DNA from: Candidatus Rokuibacteriota bacterium
GTDB lineage: Bacteria; Methylomirabilota; Methylomirabilia; Rokubacteriales; CSP1-6
Direction: 5' to 3'
Assembly (NCBI GenBank): GCA_003220225.1
Contig: QHRU01000031.1
Coordinates: 1 to 64,000 of the forward strand
DNA length: 64,000 bases
Below, in pieces: positions 27,490 to 34,550 of this stretch; the stretch's first letter is position 1; every line of letters begins with the position of its first letter. A program made the position numbers and the translations under genes. Below the pieces are notes generated by a model. The model was not told the DNA's origin. It did not search any database and worked only from the letters and a program-made list of their open reading frames with translations.

Positions 27490-28197
27490 TCAGCTCCGCC
27501 GGCCGCCCGTGAAGCGGAGCAGGATGAGGAAGAGGTTGATGAAGTTCAGGTAGAGGGACAGCGCGCCGACGATCGCGTACGCGCCGCTGCGTCCCTCGGG
27601 AAGCTCGGTCGCCATGTGCTTGAGGCGCTGGGCGTCCCATGCCGTCAGCCCGGTGAAGACGATGACGCCGACGACGGAGATCAGGAACTGAAGGGCGTCG
27701 CTCTGCCAGAACAGGCCGAGGATCGACGCGAGGATCAGGCCGACGAGCCCCATGAAAAAGAACTGTCCCGCGCCGGCCAGACTACGCTTCGTCGTCGAGC
27801 CGAACGCAGCGAGCGCCCCGAACATCCCGGCGGTGACCACGAACGTCGTCGCGATGGAGGCGCCGGTGTACGCCAGCAGCACCACCGAGAGCGTGACGCC
27901 GTTCAGGCCCGAGTAGAGCAGGAAGAGCAGCATGGCCGCGTTCGGCGCCAGACTCTGCACGCGCGCCGAAAGGTAGAAGACCAGCCCCAGCTCGACCGCG
28001 AGCGCGCCGAGGAAGAGCAGGTGATTCGACGCGATCGTCTGCACGACGGCGGCCGAGGCGGTGATTGCATACGCCACCACCGCCGTGACACCGAGACCGA
28101 CGCACATCCAGCCGTAGACGGCCCGTAAGAATGCGCTGACGCGCTCGGCCGCCGCGGCGGAGACCCCGGACACGCGTGTCGCGGCAACATCGTTCAT
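27490..28197 (-). CDS. Bax inhibitor-1/YccA family membrane protein
   Basis: A 235-residue protein with a hydrophilic N-terminus and seven predicted hydrophobic spans, matching the TMBIM/UPF0005 fold. Family-typical segments include VYGWMCVGLGVTAVVAYAI, FLGALAVELGLVFYLS and the late QSDALQFLISVVGVIVFTGL. Bacterial members such as YbhL and YccA are proton-sensitive channels or modulators of membrane proteolysis. It is followed by the tiny 27250 gene and the glucan synthase, and preceded by small membrane proteins. Confidence 0.88.
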   Translation of the reverse strand: MNDVAATRVSGVSAAAAERVSAFLRAVYGWMCVGLGVTAVVAYAITASAAVVQTIASNHLLFLGALAVELGLVFYLSARVQSLAPNAAMLLFLLYSGLNGVTLSVVLLAYTGASIATTFVVTAGMFGALAAFGSTTKRSLAGAGQFFFMGLVGLILASILGLFWQSDALQFLISVVGVIVFTGLTAWDAQRLKHMATELPEGRSGAYAIVGALSLYLNFINLFLILLRFTGGRRS

Positions 28198-28215
28198 GAG
28201 CGTTCCCTCCGAGGC

Positions 28216-28491
28216 CTACGTGGCATGCCGGGCGGAGCGCCAGAGACCGCGCTGGGCGACGATCGCCAGCCCCGCCCCCACGCCGCCGGCCAGGAGCATC
28301 GTCGTCATCGCGGGATCCCGCGAGGTGACTCCCCACACGACCGCGCCCGCGATCATGCTGCCGGTGAGACCCAGGAGCGTATCGGGGATGAACCCGTAGC
28401 CGCCGGCGCGCACGCCCGCCTCGGCCAGCCACGCGGCGATGAGCCCGGCGAGAACGAGCATCGGCACCATCTGCACGAGGGTCTCAGACAT
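28216..28491 (-). CDS. Small GlsB/YeaQ-like membrane protein
   Basis: A 91-residue protein beginning MSETLVQMVPML with three hydrophobic spans. It resembles the 87-residue protein at 33425-33688: both have a first span ending AAWLAEAG or AGWVADS, then a Gly-Tyr-Gly turn (RAGGYGFIPD / KAGGYGVAGD), a second Gly-rich span and a final GLWRSARHAT or RRFWSRE tail. This layout fits GlsB/YeaQ/YmgE stress membrane proteins. The start overlaps the ribbon-helix-helix gene by eight bases; an ATG three codons earlier is also possible. Confidence 0.6.
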   Translation of the reverse strand: MSETLVQMVPMLVLAGLIAAWLAEAGVRAGGYGFIPDTLLGLTGSMIAGAVVWGVTSRDPAMTTMLLAGGVGAGLAIVAQRGLWRSARHAT

Positions 28492-28693
28492 GGACGTCAT
28501 CCGCCCGCGGGGACCAGGTCCCGGCCGCGTACTCACCCAGCGCGCGCGCGAGCACCCGGCGCAGCGTGGTGCCCTCACTCACGGCGCGCGCGCGCGCCGA
28601 GCGCTGGATCTCGAGAGGAATGCCGCGCACGAGGTAGATGCCCGTGATCGCCATCCGCACGAGCGCGCGGCTCGGCCGGCCCGACCGCGTCAC
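28484..28693 (-). CDS. Small ribbon-helix-helix (FitA/CopG-like) DNA-binding protein
   Basis: A 69-residue protein. After a basic leader, YLVRGIPLEIQRSARARAVS then EGTTLRRVLARALGEYAAG match the strand-helix-helix plan of Arc/FitA-type proteins, which bind DNA as dimers and often serve as antitoxins. No PIN-domain toxin follows, so a toxin-antitoxin role is not supported. The GTG start at 28693 overlaps the stop of a nine-codon frame (28690-28719) that has a strong AAGGAGG, so translation may be coupled; an internal ATG at 28654 is an alternative start. Confidence 0.6.
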   Translation of the reverse strand: MTRSGRPSRALVRMAITGIYLVRGIPLEIQRSARARAVSEGTTLRRVLARALGEYAAGTWSPRADDVHV

Positions 28694-28768
28694 TCGACAC
28701 CGACCGCTGTGAAGCTCATGAGTGGTCCTCCTTGCATTGTGTCGCGTCGACGATGTCCCGGCCGCATT

Positions 28769-28981
28769 TCATCTCCGCCCCGGGCGGGGGTGCCACGGCC
28801 GTGTCGCCGCGTCCGAGCGATCGACCACGTTCAGGCTGGCCAGCCGCTCCGTCCCCGCGGCCACCGCCGCCGCGATGCTGGGAAAGCCGACGTTGGATTC
28901 CTCCACGGTCTCGCCGGCGTAGTCCGTGATGCGCCAGCGCCATTCGGGATATCTCGGCGTCGAGATCGCGGTCACCTGCAC
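28769..28981 (-). CDS. Small WRWRI/YAGE-motif protein, copy 2
   Basis: A 70-residue paralogue of the protein at 3058-3270, sharing MQVTA, STP, WRWRI, YAGET, EES, FP and IAAAVA; the Arg/Pro-rich C-termini differ. The GTG start follows the stop of the upstream lipoprotein gene with no spacer (TAAGTG) and has no Shine-Dalgarno of its own, so it depends on translational coupling, unlike the other copy. Function is unknown; conservation of the strand-rich core in two contexts argues that it is a real protein. Confidence 0.7.
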   Translation of the reverse strand: MQVTAISTPRYPEWRWRITDYAGETVEESNVGFPSIAAAVAAGTERLASLNVVDRSDAATRPWHPRPGRR

Positions 28982-29527
28982 TTACTTCGGCTCGGCGATC
29001 GTCACGGCGAAGGTGACGGCCTCGGCCTTGTACGGCGACTGGATGTACGTCAGCTCGAGGCGGATGTCCTTCAACGACTTCGCCTTCAATGCCGCCGCCG
29101 GGAACTCCACGTCCACGGCCTGGGTCGCTTCCTGCCCCGGGTCCAGGCGCTCGGCGCCGTAGCCGTCCAGCTTGAGGATCGGCGCGGTTCGTGAGTCCTC
29201 GAGGTTCATGGGTCGTCCCTGACCATCGAGATAGAAGATCTTCGCCCCGATCAGGCGCACGCTCTCGTTGGCGGAGGTGTTCTTCAGCTTCAGCGAGCCG
29301 GTGAGCTTCGCGGGAGTCACGATGCGGCCGGAGCCGGTCTCGATTCGCTCGGTCACCTTCATCTCGCTCATCGCGCCCGTGACGACCCCGGCTTTCACCG
29401 TCACCGTCGCCGGCGTGAGCGCGTACGTCTTGTCTTCGACCACGACCGCCGCGCGGGACTGCTGCGCGCACCCGTAGGTCGCGGCCACGGTCAGCATCAC
29501 GATCGCCACGCCGATTCCTCTCAGCAT
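28982..29527 (-). CDS. Periplasmic lipoprotein, unknown function
   Basis: A 181-residue lipoprotein: ATG 29527 has GAGGAGA upstream, and the signal sequence ends in the lipobox ATYGC. The mature part is beta-rich, with a long immunoglobulin-like middle (LTGSLKLKNTSANESVRLIG) and a region of alternating strands up to EAVTFAVTIAEPK, suggesting one beta-sandwich domain. I recognise no catalytic motif. It is cotranscribed with the WRWRI-motif gene and follows the zinc-ribbon gene by 28 bp. Confidence 0.7.
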   Translation of the reverse strand: MLRGIGVAIVMLTVAATYGCAQQSRAAVVVEDKTYALTPATVTVKAGVVTGAMSEMKVTERIETGSGRIVTPAKLTGSLKLKNTSANESVRLIGAKIFYLDGQGRPMNLEDSRTAPILKLDGYGAERLDPGQEATQAVDVEFPAAALKAKSLKDIRLELTYIQSPYKAEAVTFAVTIAEPK

Positions 29528-29555
29528 CGCTGTCTCCTCAAGCATCGGTTCCCGG

Positions 29556-29726
29556 CTAGAGCCTGCGGCCGCCGCGGCGCCGCCGTCGCCGAGCCGCGGT
29601 CCGGCCGGGCGCGTAATGGGTGCGCGTGGCTTTCAGGCGGCACGCTTCGTCGCAGTACCCTTCGATGCTCGCCGGCAACGCGGTCTTGCACGTGAGACAT
29701 CGTGCGATCACGGGCATGGACGTCAT
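29556..29726 (-). CDS. Very small zinc-ribbon protein with Arg-rich tail
   Basis: A 56-residue protein starting at ATG 29726 behind AGGAGA. The core RCLTCKTALPASIEGYCDEA ends in a further Cys, giving C-x2-C...C-x3-C spacing that fits a treble-clef or ribbon zinc site. The C-terminus is almost pure Arg/Gly, suggesting nucleic-acid contact. It lies between the receiver-only protein and the lipoprotein, and the perfect palindrome at 29782-29797 is about 55 bp upstream, inside the end of the receiver gene. I recognise no named family. Confidence 0.65.
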   Translation of the reverse strand: MTSMPVIARCLTCKTALPASIEGYCDEACRLKATRTHYAPGRTAARRRRRRGGRRL

Positions 29727-29749
29727 GGACATCTCCTGTCACGAAGAGA

Positions 29750-30154
29750 TCAAGTCTCGCCGACGCCGTCCGGCCATCCAATTGGACCTTGGTCCAACTG
29801 ATTCGCCGCCACTGCCCGACTGATCGCGCCCAGTACCGTCGCGGCGTCGAAGGGCTTTCTCAGGTGGGCGGCGGCGCCGGACTTCTCGATGCGCGCGCGC
29901 ATCGGCCCATCGTCGTGGGCCGTGATGAAGATGATCGGCACCGCGAGCCTTTCTTGGAGATCGAAGCCGCTCATCCCGTCCATCTGGACGTCGAGCACGA
30001 GACAGGCCGCTCGACCCGTGAGGAGCCACTCGAGGAACGCACGCGCAGATGCGAAGGCCTCGGCCTTGTAGCCGGCCTTCCGGACGACGCGAAGGAGCGA
30101 GCGGCGGACCGAGACGTCGTCGTCCACGATCGCGATCACGTGCGCATCGTTCAT
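29750..30154 (-). CDS. Receiver-only response regulator (FixJ-like REC domain)
   Basis: A 134-residue protein that is a single CheY-like receiver: acidic pocket IVDDD (10-13), phosphoacceptor Asp55 in LVLDVQMDGMSG, Thr in FITAHDD and Lys in LRKPFD. It resembles the receiver of the FixJ-type regulator next to it but has no output domain. ATG 30154 is chosen for GGGAGGG seven bases upstream. It may act as a phosphate sink or competitor for the same kinase. The last residues (NQLDQGPIGWP) are encoded by the palindromic site at 29782-29797, so the 3' end doubles as regulatory DNA for the next gene. Confidence 0.85.
   Translation of the reverse strand: MNDAHVIAIVDDDVSVRRSLLRVVRKAGYKAEAFASARAFLEWLLTGRAACLVLDVQMDGMSGFDLQERLAVPIIFITAHDDGPMRARIEKSGAAAHLRKPFDAATVLGAISRAVAANQLDQGPIGWPDGVGET
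29782..29797. promoter_or_regulatory. Perfect palindrome TTGGACC-TT-GGTCCAA, candidate operator
   Basis: A 7-bp inverted repeat with a 2-bp spacer, flanked by AT bases, 55 bp upstream of the zinc-ribbon gene start. The same element recurs in imperfect form at 30203 and 32740, each at a similar distance before a gene in this two-component cluster. Confidence 0.6.
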
Positions 30155-30202
30155 GCAGAGCCCTCCCCTCACCACCCTGGGCGTGGAGGCGCCGGGGCGC
30201 TA

Positions 30203-30218
30203 TTGGACCTTGGGGGCA
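30203..30218. promoter_or_regulatory. Half-conserved copy of the palindrome (TTGGACCTTGGGGGCA)
   Basis: One half-site and the centre (TTGGACCTTGG) are exact; the other arm is degenerate. It lies 48 bp upstream of the receiver-only gene at 30154, between it and the FixJ-type regulator gene. Confidence 0.5.
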
Positions 30219-30256
30219 CTCGGGCGGAGCGGGGGTGGGACGCGAGCGGCGAGCGA

Positions 30257-30883
30257 TCAGGCCCGCGTGACGATCACGCCGACGTCGGCGGCGAGCCGAA
30301 CCAGCTCGGCCACCGACCCCGCCCGCATCTTGTCCATGACGCGGGCGCGGTGCACCTTGACGGTCTTCTCGACGACGCCGAGCTCCGCGGCGATCTGCTT
30401 GTTCAACATGCCGGCGACGACGAGGGTGAACACCTGCCGCTCGCGCGGGGTGAGCGTCTTGACGCGCGCCTGGATCTCCTCGGTGCGGGCTTCGGTGCCG
30501 AGGTTCCGCGTGTCGCGCTCCACGGCGCGCTGGATGGCGCCGAGCAGGTCCCTGCTGGCGAACGGCTTGGTCAGGAAGTCGACCGCCCCGGCCTTCATCG
30601 CCGCGACGCTCATCGCGACATCACCGTGACCGGTGATGAAGACGACCGGGATCTGGTGCACGGCCTGCGCGAGCGTCTTCTGGAGATCCATCCCGGTGAC
30701 GCCGGGCATGCGCACGTCCAGGACGAGGCAGCAGGGTCCCGTCACGGGCGCGCGCTCCTGGAATTCGCGCGCCGAGACGAAGGTCTCCACGGCATACCCC
30801 GCCGCCGCGATGACGCGGGTGAGGCTCTTCCGCACCGAAGGGTCGTCGTCGACGACGAACACCACGGCGGTGGCGACCGCCAT
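30257..30883 (-). CDS. FixJ-family two-component response regulator (REC-LuxR HTH)
   Basis: A 208-residue regulator: receiver domain 1-125 with VVDDD (10-14), phosphoacceptor Asp56 in LVLDVRMPGVTG, TGHGD and the Lys of LTKPF; linker; then a LuxR-type helix-turn-helix at about 145-205 (LTPRERQVFTLVVAGMLNKQ and a recognition helix ending VKVHRARVMDKM). Its start overlaps the kinase stop by one base, so the pair is certainly coupled. FixJ/TodT-type regulators bind short palindromes near -40, which fits the repeated TTGGACC elements around it. Confidence 0.93.
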   Translation of the reverse strand: MAVATAVVFVVDDDPSVRKSLTRVIAAAGYAVETFVSAREFQERAPVTGPCCLVLDVRMPGVTGMDLQKTLAQAVHQIPVVFITGHGDVAMSVAAMKAGAVDFLTKPFASRDLLGAIQRAVERDTRNLGTEARTEEIQARVKTLTPRERQVFTLVVAGMLNKQIAAELGVVEKTVKVHRARVMDKMRAGSVAELVRLAADVGVIVTRA

Positions 30884-32700
30884 CAGCGCCCCCGGTCGGC
30901 GGCCACAGGCAGCGTGAACTGAAACGTCGCGCCGCCTGCCGCGTTGTTCGAGGCGCGCAGCCGACCGCCGTGCGCGTCGACGATCGTACGCGCGATGGCG
31001 AGGCCCATGCCGAGTCCCTCGGGCTTGGTCGTGTAGAGCGGCTGGAAGAGCCGCTCGACGTTCTCCATGTCGATGCCCGCCCCCGAGTCCTCGACGGCGA
31101 CCCTGACGGCCGCGTCGCCGGCCCTGGATGTCCGGATCACAAGGGCGTGCGCCCGGCCGTTGGGCTCGACCATGGCCTCCAGCCCGTTGAGAACCATGTT
31201 CAGAATCACCTGCTGGAGCTGCACCCGGTCGCCGCGGACAACCGGCAGGCCCGAGGCGAGATCCACCGTCATCGGCACGTTGCGGAGAACGACGTCGTTC
31301 CGCACGAGCTGGGCCACCTCGCCGACGACGTCGTTGATGTCGAGCGGCGCGTGCTCGAGCGTGCCCTTCTTGAGGAGAGCCCGCAGTCGCTGAATCACCT
31401 CGGCGGCACGCTTGTCGTCGGCCACGATGTCATCGAGGATCTCGCGCAGCTCCAGGCGATTCGGAGCGGCGGCCTGGAGGTGCTGCTGGGCGACTTCTGC
31501 GTTGTTGAGAATCGCCGTCAGAGGCTGGTTCAGCTCGTGCGCCAGCGACGCGGCCAGCTCCCCCATGGCCGAGACCCGGCCGATGTGCGCCAGCTCCTGG
31601 CGGAGGCGTCCTGACTCGCGCTCCGCCTGCCCGGCCGCGAGGGCGTTCGCCACGGTTTCGCCGACGAGGTGCAGCTGTTCCAGCAGCTCGTCCGACCACG
31701 CGCGCCCGGCGCCGACCGTCGCGACCACGAGGCCACCGAGGATGACACCGCCGGACCGCAACGGCAGGGCGACCAGGTCCTTCATGCCGTCCGGAAGCTC
31801 CGCTGGCGGCGAGACGCGAACGACGTCGCCGCTCTGCAGCCGGGGCATCAGCCACGAAAGCCGGCTCATGTCCGTGGCGCCGTCGACGCTCCACGACGCC
31901 TCGGCCCCACCCCGTGTCGGGAACGCGATCAGCGCGGCGCGATCCACGCCCAGGAAGTCGACGATCGAGCGCAGCGCGCCGTGAACGGCTTGATCGAAAT
32001 CGAGGGCCGGCACGTTGGCGAATCTGACGGACAGATCCGAGAGCAGCCGCTGGAAGCGCAGCCGCTCGGCGAGCGCCAGCTCCATGCGCTTGCGCTCCAG
32101 CGCACCGGCGAACGCCTCGCTCAGCAGACGGAGCCGATCGACGAGCTCGTCCGGCCAGTCGCGCTCGGCACGAACGGAGTCGAACGACAGCACGCCGAGC
32201 ATCGGCCCGCCGGCCTGCAGCGGAATCGACAGGTGCGAGCGCGTGCCGAGGCGCTCGTAGCCTGCCCGGTCGGCCGCCGCCGCCGCGGGCAGGGCATCGG
32301 TCCGCCGGAATCGGACGACACCCCCGCGTCGCAGCGTGCCGGCCGTCCACACGAAGTGCCCCGCCGCCAGAATCGGCGGCAGCTTCTCGATGCCCGGCTC
32401 GGTCCACGACACGCGGGCACCGGGCCGGCCCTCGATGTATTCGTCGAGATTCCCCCGGTCCATTCCGAGGAAGGCGACGACCTGCCGGAGCGCGGCCCCC
32501 AGGGCGGCGTCCAGACCGCTCGCGTCGACGTGGATGAGCTTGGCCGAGAGGTCCGAGAGCAACGTCTCGAACCGGAGGCGGTCTTCCAGCAGCCGCTGCG
32601 CGCGGCTGCCCATTGCCCGGTGGCGCAGGAGCCAGGCCAGGAAGGCCGCCTCGACGACGATCAGCGTCATCGCCGCTGCATCGAGCCACGTCAGGCCCAT
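30883..32700 (-). CDS. Sensor histidine kinase with two GAF domains
   Basis: A 605-residue kinase. One N-terminal membrane span (MTLIVVEAAFLAWLLRH) is followed by two GAF-like domains (about 40-205 and 210-360), whose starts are recognisable duplicates (FETLLSDLSAKLIHV and FQRLLSDLSVRFANV). The H-box is LAHELNQPLTAI with His388; the ATP-binding domain has the N-box (Asn505) and DSGAG. The H-box subtype is that of FixL/TodS-like kinases, consistent with the FixJ-type partner. The ligand is unknown; GAF domains often bind heme, flavin or cyclic nucleotides. The ATG at 32700 faces the receiver gene at 32803 across a 102-bp divergent promoter region. Confidence 0.92.
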   Translation of the reverse strand: MGLTWLDAAAMTLIVVEAAFLAWLLRHRAMGSRAQRLLEDRLRFETLLSDLSAKLIHVDASGLDAALGAALRQVVAFLGMDRGNLDEYIEGRPGARVSWTEPGIEKLPPILAAGHFVWTAGTLRRGGVVRFRRTDALPAAAAADRAGYERLGTRSHLSIPLQAGGPMLGVLSFDSVRAERDWPDELVDRLRLLSEAFAGALERKRMELALAERLRFQRLLSDLSVRFANVPALDFDQAVHGALRSIVDFLGVDRAALIAFPTRGGAEASWSVDGATDMSRLSWLMPRLQSGDVVRVSPPAELPDGMKDLVALPLRSGGVILGGLVVATVGAGRAWSDELLEQLHLVGETVANALAAGQAERESGRLRQELAHIGRVSAMGELAASLAHELNQPLTAILNNAEVAQQHLQAAAPNRLELREILDDIVADDKRAAEVIQRLRALLKKGTLEHAPLDINDVVGEVAQLVRNDVVLRNVPMTVDLASGLPVVRGDRVQLQQVILNMVLNGLEAMVEPNGRAHALVIRTSRAGDAAVRVAVEDSGAGIDMENVERLFQPLYTTKPEGLGMGLAIARTIVDAHGGRLRASNNAAGGATFQFTLPVAADRGR

Positions 32701-32739
32701 GCCCGGTACTCTACGCTCCCCGCCAGCCCCACAGCGACA

Positions 32740-32755
32740 TTGGCCCAAGGTCCAA
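32740..32755. promoter_or_regulatory. Palindrome TTGGCCCAAGGTCCAA in divergent promoter
   Basis: This imperfect copy of the 29782 palindrome (one mismatch between arms) sits midway between the kinase start (40 bp away) and the receiver gene start (47 bp away), so a bound dimer could control both. Confidence 0.55.
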
Positions 32756-32802
32756 TATCGGCCGTGTCGAGCCGCTGCTACCTTGTAAACGCGGAGTCCG
32801 CC

Positions 32803-33237
32803 ATGACTGATGGATCGCGGCTCGAAGGTCTGCGGGTGCTGGTCGTCGATGATGCGCCCTACGTGCTCGACGTCGTGAGCGACATCCTGCAGGCGGATGG
32901 CGCCGTGGTGACGGCGGTCGGCTCCGCCGAAGAGGCGCTGGAAGTCCTGCAGCGCGAGCGCCCCCACGTCCTGCTCAGCGACCTCTCGATGCCGGACAAG
33001 GGCGGCTACTGGCTGATCGGGCAGGTGCGCGCGCTGCCGCCGGAGCGCGGTGGCGCCACCCCCGCCGCGGCGTTCTCCGCCTACACCAGCCCCGAGCATC
33101 GCGCGGGCGTCCTGCGCGCCGGATTCCAGTTCCACGTCGACAAGCCGGTCGGCGTCCTCGAGCTCGTCGAGGTGGTCGCCGCCCTGGCTCGCAGCCAGGG
33201 CGTCCAGGGAGCCGACGCCGCGTCGTCGATGCGCTGA
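32803..33237 (+). CDS. Receiver-only protein with GYWL signature, copy 1
   Basis: A 144-residue stand-alone receiver domain: VLVVDDAPYV (acidic pair 16-17), phosphoacceptor Asp60 in LLSDLSMPDKGGYWL, and Lys in VDKPVG. The ATG has GCGGAG upstream. Strand and helix lengths match the receivers attached to hybrid kinases rather than FixJ types. A paralogue with the same DGYWLVRQLKRLP-like patch lies at 53262. It is divergent from the GAF kinase and leads a short operon with two tiny genes. Confidence 0.85.
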   Translation: MTDGSRLEGLRVLVVDDAPYVLDVVSDILQADGAVVTAVGSAEEALEVLQRERPHVLLSDLSMPDKGGYWLIGQVRALPPERGGATPAAAFSAYTSPEHRAGVLRAGFQFHVDKPVGVLELVEVVAALARSQGVQGADAASSMR

Positions 33238-33251
33238 GAGAGGGATCGAAG

Positions 33252-33428
33252 ATGCCCGAGACCGAGCACGTCGAGTTCGTCCAGATCGCGTCCGCCAAGG
33301 ATCACCTCTACGGCCTGACACGGTCGGGGGCCGTCTGGAGGTACGACGACGTTCGGCGACTCTGGGAGGCGCTGTCGATGACCGTCGCGACGACGCTGAA
33401 GAAGCCGGCGTTCGGGGTTCGAACATGA
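33252..33428 (+). CDS. Tiny hypothetical protein, single propeller-blade-like
   Basis: A 58-residue frame from ATG 33252 (GAGGGATC upstream), 14 bp after the receiver gene and overlapping the next start by ATGA. The sequence IASAKDHLYGLTRSGAVWRY reads like one beta-propeller blade, followed by a short tail. Placement in a coupled operon supports that it is translated; function unknown. Confidence 0.55.
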   Translation: MPETEHVEFVQIASAKDHLYGLTRSGAVWRYDDVRRLWEALSMTVATTLKKPAFGVRT

Positions 33429-33688
33429 GCACCGAGATGATCGCGGTGGTCGTCGTCGGGCTGCTCGCCGGCTGGGTGGCGGACTCCGTCCTCAAGGCTG
33501 GCGGTTACGGTGTCGCGGGCGACCTGGGCCTCGGGCTCGGCGGCGGCATCCTGGCGGCCATCCTGGTCCAGGCGGCGGGCATCGGTATCGACGCCGGCTG
33601 GTTCGCGATGGGCCTCGTGGCGCTGGTCGGGGCGACGGTCGTGATCGGCGCCCAGCGCCGGTTCTGGAGTCGAGAGGTCAGCCTCTAG
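33425..33688 (+). CDS. GlsB/YeaQ/YmgE-like small membrane protein
   Basis: An 87-residue membrane protein with three Gly-rich hydrophobic spans: MSTEMIAVVVVGLLAGWVAD, then the KAGGYGVAGDLGLGLGGG turn typical of the transglycosylase-associated (YeaQ/YmgE) family, and a last span before AQRRFWSRE. It is related to the protein at 28216-28491. These proteins are commonly stress-induced. Its TAG stop overlaps the stop of the convergent cupin gene by three bases. Confidence 0.75.
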   Translation: MSTEMIAVVVVGLLAGWVADSVLKAGGYGVAGDLGLGLGGGILAAILVQAAGIGIDAGWFAMGLVALVGATVVIGAQRRFWSREVSL

Positions 33689-34176
33689 CGCGTCTTCAGA
33701 TGCTCGTCGCGGCGCGCCTGCAGTCCCGCGTCGGCGTACTGCATGAGGTCGGGCGTCGCGCGGCCGAGCATCACCTGCATGTAGGCGGGCTCGAGGCCGA
33801 CGTTCTGAAAGCCGTGGATCACGTTGGCCGGCGCCGACACGCAGTCCCACTCGCCCAGCACCGCCTCCGCGCGCCGGCCCGTGCCATCCTCGAAGAAGAC
33901 CAGCACCTGGCCGTGCAGGACGAAGAAGACCTCTTCGACCTCGTGGGTGTGGGCGGCATTGCCCTGGCCGGGCGGGACGAACATGATGCTCAGCGTGAAG
34001 TGCTCGGCGGGGATCGCGTTGGGATCCTTCTTGCCCGACGCGCCGGCCCCGATGAAGCGGTGCTGTGCGCGCCGGAAACCCTCGACGCGCGCGTCGGCGA
34101 AGGCGTCCCAGTCCGCCCGGCGATCCACGAACCGCGCCACCCGTCGCTTCAGCAGCTCGTCCATGCTGGCGTCCAT
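33685..34176 (-). CDS. Cupin-domain protein
   Basis: A 163-residue protein with one cupin barrel: the first motif GQGNAAHTHEVEEVFFVLHG supplies the metal-binding His/Glu set, and the second is WDCVSAPANVIHGFQN. The N-terminal 40 residues are helical and charged, without a signal peptide. GAGAGGAG precedes the ATG. Single-domain cupins range from dioxygenases to isomerases and sugar-binding regulators; nothing here narrows it. It converges with the YeaQ-like gene and lies about 57 bp after a small conserved gene in the same direction. Confidence 0.85.
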   Translation of the reverse strand: MDASMDELLKRRVARFVDRRADWDAFADARVEGFRRAQHRFIGAGASGKKDPNAIPAEHFTLSIMFVPPGQGNAAHTHEVEEVFFVLHGQVLVFFEDGTGRRAEAVLGEWDCVSAPANVIHGFQNVGLEPAYMQVMLGRATPDLMQYADAGLQARRDEHLKTR

Positions 34177-34232
34177 GACGGTCTCCTCTCCGGCTCATGA
34201 TAGGTGATGGCACGCGGAGGTGACTCAGAACG

Positions 34233-34550
34233 TCACGGCTTCACCACGACGTCGTGCAGGAAGGCGCCCACGAGCGGATCGGAGTAGACGCCGAACGCGT
34301 CGACCAGCGTCCCGCGCACGCCGCTGCGCGTCTCAATGGCGCACAGGATCGACATGTCGTCGGGGTCCGAGACGCCTTCGAACCGGTGACACTCGGGGAT
34401 CGAGACCTGGCTCGGCGTGAACGTGCCCCCGCCGTTCACCGCGCGGAGCCGGCTGCCGTCCAGCACGCGGAAGTGCTCGGCGAAGCCCCGGCGCGTCAGG
34501 TCGTCCAGCACGCCGGCCAGGGTCCGCGGCTCGAGCGGCGGGTCCTCCAC
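34233..34550 (-). CDS. Small conserved protein resembling short 'phosphoribosylpyrophosphate synthetase'-labelled proteins
   Basis: A 105-residue protein with a GTG start. Segments LTRRGFAEHFRV, CHRFEGVSDPDDMSILCAIE and RGTLVDAFGVYSDPLVGAFL match my memory of a family of about 100 residues often labelled phosphoribosylpyrophosphate synthetase in databases, although it lacks the PRPP-synthase fold and is best called uncharacterised. It follows the cytochrome/propeller gene on the minus strand. Confidence 0.6.
   Translation of the reverse strand: MEDPPLEPRTLAGVLDDLTRRGFAEHFRVLDGSRLRAVNGGGTFTPSQVSIPECHRFEGVSDPDDMSILCAIETRSGVRGTLVDAFGVYSDPLVGAFLHDVVVKP

Noticed and set aside
28484-28693. Toxin-antitoxin pair with the ribbon-helix-helix protein
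   Set aside because: The neighbouring genes encode YeaQ-like and BI-1-like membrane proteins, not a PIN or other toxin domain.
33410-33428. tRNA T-loop-like GGGGTTCGAAC
   Set aside because: No acceptor stem or anticodon arm pairs with it, and it lies inside the coding end of a small gene with overlapping start of the next.
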